DNA of 64,000 nt from UBA2784 sp964494625 (GTDB taxonomy: Bacteria; Pseudomonadota; Alphaproteobacteria; Micropepsales; Micropepsaceae). Numbering within the stretch: position 1 is the first letter of the stretch; every line of letters starts with the position of its first letter. The position numbers were made by a program, and so were the translations under genes. Below are positions 59,708 to 64,000 of this stretch, in pieces. The stretch covers positions 1,054,001 through 1,118,000 of the forward strand of contig CAZBRT010000001.1 of assembly GCA_964494625.1 (NCBI GenBank), in the 5' to 3' direction. The notes below the pieces were generated by a model, which ran no database searches, was not told the DNA's origin, and worked only from the letters and a program-made list of their open reading frames with translations.

Positions 59708-60175
59708 TCACTCGCCGCAGGCGAACGGAATCGTGTTCGAAAGGGTTGAAGCACCCAGCGTTGCGACAACTTCCAGCTCACGGCATGTCGTGTCCGTGAC
59801 ATAGATCGCCTTGGTCGTTGAGCCGGTCATGGGGATGAGGAGCCCCGTGATGCTGCGTTCGGCAACAACCGACTTGTCGTCCGTATTCACGACGGTGATG
59901 GTGAGCGCGTCCGCATCGAAATAGCTGCCTGGCTCTGCCGAAATGGTGACGGTGATCAAGACGTCGTTTGCAGCTTCTTCCGCGCTGCCTTCGCCAATGA
60001 CCGTATTCCAGAATGAGAACTCGGCGGGCGGGGCGACGTTGCCGGAGAGGCGGCCGGTATATTCATAGAAGAGGTGGGCTTCGATCTTCTCGATCTTCGC
60101 ACCGTCGGCGCTGGCACTTGCTGCGCCAAAGCTGACAAGAGCTGCCGCCAACGCGGCACCAAACAGTTTACGCAT
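59708..60175 (-). CDS. Exported protein of unknown function (155 aa)
   Basis: MRKLFGAALAAALVSFGAASASADG is a Sec signal peptide. The mature domain is beta-rich (HLFYEYTGRLSGNVAPPAEFSFWNTVIGEGSAEEAANDVLITVTISAEPGSYFDADALTITVV...), with two Cys near the C-terminus (DTTCREL and PFACGE). It may be a small immunoglobulin-like or C2-like periplasmic domain. I do not recognise a family. Upstream lies tRNA-Val on the same strand, 28 bp away. Confidence 0.68.
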   Translation of the reverse strand: MRKLFGAALAAALVSFGAASASADGAKIEKIEAHLFYEYTGRLSGNVAPPAEFSFWNTVIGEGSAEEAANDVLITVTISAEPGSYFDADALTITVVNTDDKSVVAERSITGLLIPMTGSTTKAIYVTDTTCRELEVVATLGASTLSNTIPFACGE

Positions 60176-60203
60176 GGAAACCCCCGAATTCAGGCCCTGG
60201 AAA

Positions 60204-60278
60204 TGGTGGGCGCGACTGGGATTGAACCAGTGACCCCTACGATGTCAACGTAGTGCTCTCCCGCTGAGCTACGCGCCC
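60204..60278 (-). tRNA. tRNA-Val (anticodon GAC), CCA encoded
   Basis: The minus strand folds into a full cloverleaf. The acceptor GGGCGCG (60278-60272) pairs with CGCGCCC before A-CCA; the D-arm is GCTCAGCGGGAGAGC; the anticodon arm CTACG-TTGACAT-CGTAG carries GAC; the T-arm is CACTG-GTTCAATC-CCAGT-type. CCA is in the DNA (60206-60204). Confidence 0.97.
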
Positions 60279-60401
60279 ATTTCCATGGATGGCCCTGTCG
60301 AAATTGGGCCAATGAGGGCAGGTCAGGCTTGTCGCCGGGCCGCCTTCCGGGGCCCCCTCATACTCGAAGGGGCGTGTGGTCTTCAACCGTGAAATTGGGC
60401 T

Positions 60402-60761
60402 TCAGGCGGCCATCATCCGGTCAACCTCGTTGACCAGATCCTTGAGATGGAACGGCTTGGACAGGACCTTGGCGCGGGCAGGTGCCGCATTCGAGGGGTT
60501 CAGCGCCACGGCGGCAAAGCCGGTGATGAACATGATGCGCATGTCGGGGTCGATCTGGGCCGCCTGACGCGCCAGCTCGATACCGTCCATGACGGGCATC
60601 ACGATATCGGTGAGAAGAAGGTCAAAGCGGAAACCGCGCAGGGCCTCCAGCGCCTCGTCACCCTGACCAAAGGCGACAACGCCATGGCCCGCCTTTTCAA
60701 GGGCTGCCGTCAGAAACCGGCGCATCGACTCGTCATCTTCGGCCAGAAGGATCTTTGCCAT
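60402..60761 (-). CDS. cpdR: CpdR-type single-domain response regulator
   Basis: 119-residue receiver almost identical in layout to alphaproteobacterial CpdR: MAKILLAEDDESMRRFL, D52 (LLLTDIVMPVMDGIELAR), MFITGFAAVALNP, and K in KVLSKPFHLKDLV, ending RMMAA. In Caulobacter, unphosphorylated CpdR recruits substrates (PdeA, CtrA pathway) to ClpXP, and the CckA-ChpT relay phosphorylates it. The ATG at 60761 is the natural start; the frame stays open far upstream only as antisense of the amidohydrolase. Adjacency to N-formylglutamate amidohydrolase is, as far as I recall, a recurring alphaproteobacterial arrangement. Confidence 0.93.
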   Translation of the reverse strand: MAKILLAEDDESMRRFLTAALEKAGHGVVAFGQGDEALEALRGFRFDLLLTDIVMPVMDGIELARQAAQIDPDMRIMFITGFAAVALNPSNAAPARAKVLSKPFHLKDLVNEVDRMMAA

Positions 60762-61046
60762 GCAACCTGTCCACCGCTTCCAGAATACGCTCCCCAAATC
60801 ATTTGACCTGAGGTCGCCCAAATAACAGTCCCGGCTCTGCTTTCGCAATGGCTGCGCCGCAAGCTTGTGTCCGTTTCCGGCACGGCGGGGGCAGGGCCTT
60901 GAGGGCAGGGCTGCAAGGGGGGTGCCATGTCGGTGCCCATTTGACGTCCGGTCAGCGTGAGGAAATGGGTGTTCGGGCGCTCGGCGGGGCCCCAAGCCCG
61001 CCAGCAGGGCTTGATATGGCAGGCCGTCACTGTTCTGTTCCGGGAC

Positions 61047-61964
61047 ATGCGTGATCTGATTTGGCCCGCCAAGACGCTCTTTCCGGAACCCTTCGTGATT
61101 GAAGGAAGTCCGGAAACTGCAACAGCGCCGCTCGTGTTTTCCTCTGCCCATTCGGGACGCGACTATCCGGCCGGGTTTTGCAGCCAGACCCAGCTTGAAG
61201 GTCTTGCCCTGCGCGCGTCGGAAGACGCCTTTGTTGACCTGCTTTTCGCGTCGGCGCCCGGCCAGGGCGCCATTCTGCAGACCGCACGCTTCCCGCGCAG
61301 CTATTGCGACGTGAACCGCGAGCGGGGCGAAATCGATCCGGGATTGTTCGACGGCGCACTGCCGCCCGAAATTGCTGCCGTGCTCAACACGCGCTCGCCG
61401 CGTGTCGAGGCGGGGCTTGGTGTCATTCCCAAAGTCGTGCGGGAAGGCGTCGATATCTACCGCGCAAAACTGCCGGTGGCGGAAATCGTCAACCGGCTCG
61501 CCGCGCTTCATGAGCCGTGGCATGAATCGCTCGCGCTGCTTCTGGCTGCCATGCGTGCCCGCTTTGGCGGCGTGGTGCTGATTGATTGCCACTCGATGCC
61601 TTCCGCACCGCCGGGCACCAATGGTCCGGGTGCGCATGCCGATGTCGTGATCGGTGACCGCTTCGGTGCGAGCGCGCCGCGCGCCATCGTGCTCGAGATC
61701 GAGCGCGCCTTTGCGGGCCAAGGCTTCAGCATCGCGCGCAACACACCCTATGCCGGCGGTCACACGGTCGAGCGTCATGCCAAACGGGGAGGCGGCATTT
61801 TTGCGGTGCAGGTGGAAATGCGGCGGTCGATCTACATGGATGAGGCCAAAGTCGCGCCGCATGCGGGTTTTGCGGCGGTTGAAAGCCGGATCGCGCGCGT
61901 TATCTCAACCCTTGCGGCCATGCGGTGGCCGTTCGCGGCGCCCAGCCGCGAAGCAGCCGAATAG
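61047..61964 (+). CDS. N-formylglutamate amidohydrolase
   Basis: PF05013-type zinc amidohydrolase (~305 aa). VFSSAHSGRDYPAGF holds the first metal His; FPRSYCDVNRERGEIDPGLFDG, LIDCHSMPS and NTPYAGGHTVERHAKRGGGIFAVQVEMRRSIYMDE are conserved blocks. It hydrolyses N-formyl-L-glutamate to formate and glutamate (last step of one histidine degradation route), although hut genes are not adjacent. The start at 61047 begins family-like sequence; upstream in-frame Mets lack support. The 285-bp gap to divergent cpdR holds no gene. Confidence 0.9.
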   Translation: MRDLIWPAKTLFPEPFVIEGSPETATAPLVFSSAHSGRDYPAGFCSQTQLEGLALRASEDAFVDLLFASAPGQGAILQTARFPRSYCDVNRERGEIDPGLFDGALPPEIAAVLNTRSPRVEAGLGVIPKVVREGVDIYRAKLPVAEIVNRLAALHEPWHESLALLLAAMRARFGGVVLIDCHSMPSAPPGTNGPGAHADVVIGDRFGASAPRAIVLEIERAFAGQGFSIARNTPYAGGHTVERHAKRGGGIFAVQVEMRRSIYMDEAKVAPHAGFAAVESRIARVISTLAAMRWPFAAPSREAAE

Positions 61965-61987
61965 GCCCAAGGAAGAGCGGTATTGCG

Positions 61988-62656
61988 ATGATCGTCGTCC
62001 ATCACCTGAACAATTCGCGGTCACAACGTGTCCTCTGGCTTCTTGAGGAGCTGGAAGTTCCTTACGAAGTCAAACGCTATGAGCGTGACCCAAAGACCAT
62101 GCGCGCGCCCAAGGCGCTGGAAGCGGTTCACCCGCTCGGCAAGTCGCCGGTCATCACTGACGGTTCCGTGACGGTTGCTGAGTCCGGCGCGATCATTGAG
62201 TACCTTGCAGGCACCTATGGCAAAGGCCGCCTTCTGCCTGCCGAAGGCACAGCGGAGCGGCTGCGTTACACTTACTGGATGCACTATGCCGAAGGATCGC
62301 TGATGCCGAATTTGCTGATGAAGCTTGTCTTCTCGCGCGTGGACAAGGGCAAGATGCCGTTCTTTGCAAAACCGGTCGCCCGCGCGATTTCGAAGGGCGC
62401 GATTCAGGGCTTCATCGATCCTGAAATCGGCAAGCACCTTTCCTATGTTGATGGCGAGCTGTCGCGTGGCTCCTGGTTTGCGGGCCAAGAATTTTCTGCA
62501 GCCGACGTGCAGATGAGCTTTCCGCTTGAAGCTGCTGCCGCGCGCGGCGGACTTGCCGGTTTCAAGCACATCACCGGCTTCCTTGACCGCATCCACAAGC
62601 GACCAGCCTATGGGCGCGCGCTGGCGCGCGGCGGTGCCTATGACATCCTGACCTGA
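61988..62656 (+). CDS. Glutathione S-transferase family protein (222 aa)
   Basis: Thioredoxin-fold N-domain (MIVVHHLNNSRSQRVLWLLEELEVPYEVKRYERD, then HPLGKSPVITDGSVTVAESGAIIEYLAGTYG) with the active-site Ser in NNSRS and the GSH-binding cis-Pro and ESGAI. The helical C-domain includes GQEFSAADVQMSFPLEAA. It resembles small bacterial/fungal-like GSTs. It starts 23 bp after the amidohydrolase, probably cotranscribed. Confidence 0.9.
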   Translation: MIVVHHLNNSRSQRVLWLLEELEVPYEVKRYERDPKTMRAPKALEAVHPLGKSPVITDGSVTVAESGAIIEYLAGTYGKGRLLPAEGTAERLRYTYWMHYAEGSLMPNLLMKLVFSRVDKGKMPFFAKPVARAISKGAIQGFIDPEIGKHLSYVDGELSRGSWFAGQEFSAADVQMSFPLEAAAARGGLAGFKHITGFLDRIHKRPAYGRALARGGAYDILT

Positions 62657-62670
62657 GCACAGGCTACGCC

Positions 62671-62745
62671 AAGAAAAAGGCCGCCCGAGGTGTGATCCTG
62701 CGGGCGGCCAAGTTCAGGGAGGAAACGCCCGGAACGGGCATGCGA
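62671..62745 (-). ncRNA. Candidate small RNA with anti-Shine-Dalgarno motif and intrinsic terminator
   Basis: On the minus strand a small hairpin (GCCCG-TTC-CGGGC, 62739-62727) is followed by TTTCCTCCCTGAA. A strong terminator comes next: GGCCGCCCG/CGGGCGGCC arms at 62701-62709 and 62679-62687 and then TTTTTCTT. No protein gene on this strand ends here, so the terminator must serve an unannotated transcript. CCUCCC single-stranded motifs are typical of anti-SD sRNAs in alphaproteobacteria. The promoter is not convincing (AATTAT at 62745-62750 as -10), so the 5' end is a guess. The rest of the 321-bp gap up to 62977 shows no gene. Confidence 0.5.
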
Positions 62746-62977
62746 TAATTGGGGGAAGCCGTCATATCGCAGTGCAACATTGCGTTGGAACCGACTGTGG
62801 ATCAAGCCCCCATCTCCTTGAAATCACGATGAAATCTGGTAAATCATGACGTCTTCAGGATTATTTTGCGCTGCAATATCAGGCGGTTATCGGCAAGTCG
62901 CCAAACCCACATGATTTTGTCGCAATCTGTTACCTCACTGACGTCGCTCCGGGATCGCGCCGTCACAGAATCACACC

Positions 62978-64000
62978 ATGAAAATCGCCACGCCAATTGC
63001 TGAAGATGAAAGCAGCCAGCCGGGCGAAGGGACGCATGGCCGCATGATCCTCATTGTTACCGACGCATGGACACCGCAAGTCAATGGCGTGGTCCGCACG
63101 CTGGAAGGAACGGTGCAGTCGCTGCGCGCCATGGGGCATGTGGTGAAGATCATCTCGTCCGATGCCTTCCGCACATTTCCATTGCCCGGCTATCCCGAAA
63201 TCCGGCTGGCCATGTTTGCCAAGGCAACCATCGCGCGGGTGATCGACAATTTTCGCCCCGATGCAATCCATATCGCGACCGAAGGAACGCTGGGACTGGC
63301 GGCGCGGCGTGTCTGCGTGCGCTGGAACATCCCGTTCAGCACGGCCTTCCACACGCGCTATCCCGACTATGTGCATGCGCGCTACCGCCTCCCGCGCGCG
63401 ATCACCTGGCGCTGGCTCCGCTGGTTCCACCGGCCGGCGGCAAGTGTCATGGTTGCGACGGAGACGCTGAAGCGCGAGATCACGTCCCACGGTTTTGCGA
63501 ATGTACGCATCTGGTCGCGCGGTGCGGATACGAAACTCTTCCGCCCGCGCCCCGGCGATGTGGTGCCCGAGCTTGCGGGGCTTGCGCGCCCGCTCTGGCT
63601 CAATGTCGGGCGGCTTGCAGTCGAAAAGAACATGGAAGGCTTTCTCGACCTCGACCTGCCCGGCACGAAGATCGTCGTCGGCGAGGGACCACAGATGACG
63701 ATGCTGAAGGCAAAATATCCGGCAGCCGTCTTTCTTGGCCTGCGCCATGGCGAAAATCTTGCGCGTATCTTTGCAGCGTCCGACGTGTTCGTCTTCCCAA
63801 GCCGCACCGATACGTTCGGCTTGGTGCTGGCCGAAGCACTGGCAAGCGGCCTGCCGGTCGCCGCCTTCCCCGAGCAGGCACCGCGTGACGTGCTGGGCGC
63901 AGGGCTGGTCGATGTCCAGGGCAAAGGCCCGGCCGGCGTCATTGATCCCGATCTGGGCAAAGCCGCACGCGCGGCCTTGGCGTTGTCGCGCGAAGCGGCG
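62978..64000 (+). CDS. GT4-type glycosyltransferase, 3' end beyond window
   Basis: Open from ATG 62978 to the right edge (341 codons). The GT-B N-domain starts MILIVTDAWTPQVNGVVRTLEGTVQSLRAMGHVV and includes IHIATEGTLGLAARR and FHTRYPDYVHAR. The C-domain has WLNVGRLAVEKN and the retaining-GT EX7E region VFPSRTDTFGLVLAEALASGLPVAAFP. This pattern is that of SQD2/PimB-like glycosyltransferases, which add sugars to diacylglycerol or other membrane lipids. An in-frame ATG at 63044 starts the conserved sequence and is a plausible alternative start. Confidence 0.9.
   Translation, partial: MKIATPIAEDESSQPGEGTHGRMILIVTDAWTPQVNGVVRTLEGTVQSLRAMGHVVKIISSDAFRTFPLPGYPEIRLAMFAKATIARVIDNFRPDAIHIATEGTLGLAARRVCVRWNIPFSTAFHTRYPDYVHARYRLPRAITWRWLRWFHRPAASVMVATETLKREITSHGFANVRIWSRGADTKLFRPRPGDVVPELAGLARPLWLNVGRLAVEKNMEGFLDLDLPGTKIVVGEGPQMTMLKAKYPAAVFLGLRHGENLARIFAASDVFVFPSRTDTFGLVLAEALASGLPVAAFPEQAPRDVLGAGLVDVQGKGPAGVIDPDLGKAARAALALSREAA

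Noticed and set aside
60762..61862. Open minus-strand frame continuing upstream of cpdR (486 codons in total)
   Set aside because: Only the last 119 codons are a receiver; the rest is antisense to the well-supported N-formylglutamate amidohydrolase.

Overview
The window is high-GC, densely coded DNA from an alphaproteobacterium. Supporting markers are CpdR next to an N-formylglutamate amidohydrolase, a FixL-FixJ-FixK oxygen cascade, a CsgH-type curli factor, GlyQ/GlyS as two genes, a bacterial-type PPDK and an alphaproteobacterial type II-C CRISPR-Cas. No genus can be named from sequence reading alone. Neither end is a natural boundary: an S9 peptidase runs off the left edge and a glycosyltransferase off the right.

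Layout. 1-3.9 kb: S9 peptidase and two unknown exported proteins. 4.0-10.2 kb: a complete compact type II-C CRISPR-Cas locus, made of a 13-repeat array, cas2, cas1, a 1042-residue Cas9 and a tracrRNA with a visible anti-repeat. It is bracketed by a 253-bp direct duplication of the 3' end of a thiolase gene. The intact thiolase lies on the right and a mosaic, internally deleted remnant on the left. 11-21 kb: Lrp regulator divergent from methionine gamma-lyase, a response regulator/Hpt pair, two flavoproteins, a single-chain biotin-dependent acyl-CoA carboxylase, and a SleB-type wall hydrolase. 21.4-21.9 kb: an AT-rich gene-free island. 22-31 kb: PPDK, GlyS, GlyQ and a run of small hydrolases and regulators. 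31-36.8 kb: Lon-like protease, universal stress protein, KAS III-like enzyme. 36.8-39.1 kb: queC-queE-queD-queF, the preQ0/preQ1 pathway for queuosine after GTP cyclohydrolase I. 41-45 kb: a second universal stress protein divergent from fixL-fixJ, then fixK. Two FixK/FNR-type boxes lie upstream of the two usp genes and fixL, and a FixJ-like site lies upstream of fixK, so this is probably one low-oxygen regulon. 46-52.6 kb: arfB, an ABC-F ATPase, and a DsbA-like/formylglycine-generating-enzyme/sulfatase operon. 52.7-59.5 kb: a dehalogenase-DUF1330-TetR-metallo-hydrolase operon, a curlin-like amyloid gene with csgH, and a secondary alkylsulfatase. 59.7-64 kb: tRNA-Val, cpdR, N-formylglutamate amidohydrolase, GST and a GT4 glycosyltransferase.

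The most distinctive features are the duplication that brackets the CRISPR-Cas locus, two spacers that share a 16-nt PAM-proximal end, the oxygen-regulon sites, a triplicated ribosome-binding segment before a usp gene, and a pair of ~160-bp MITE/REP-like palindromic elements at 27.9 and 59.5 kb.
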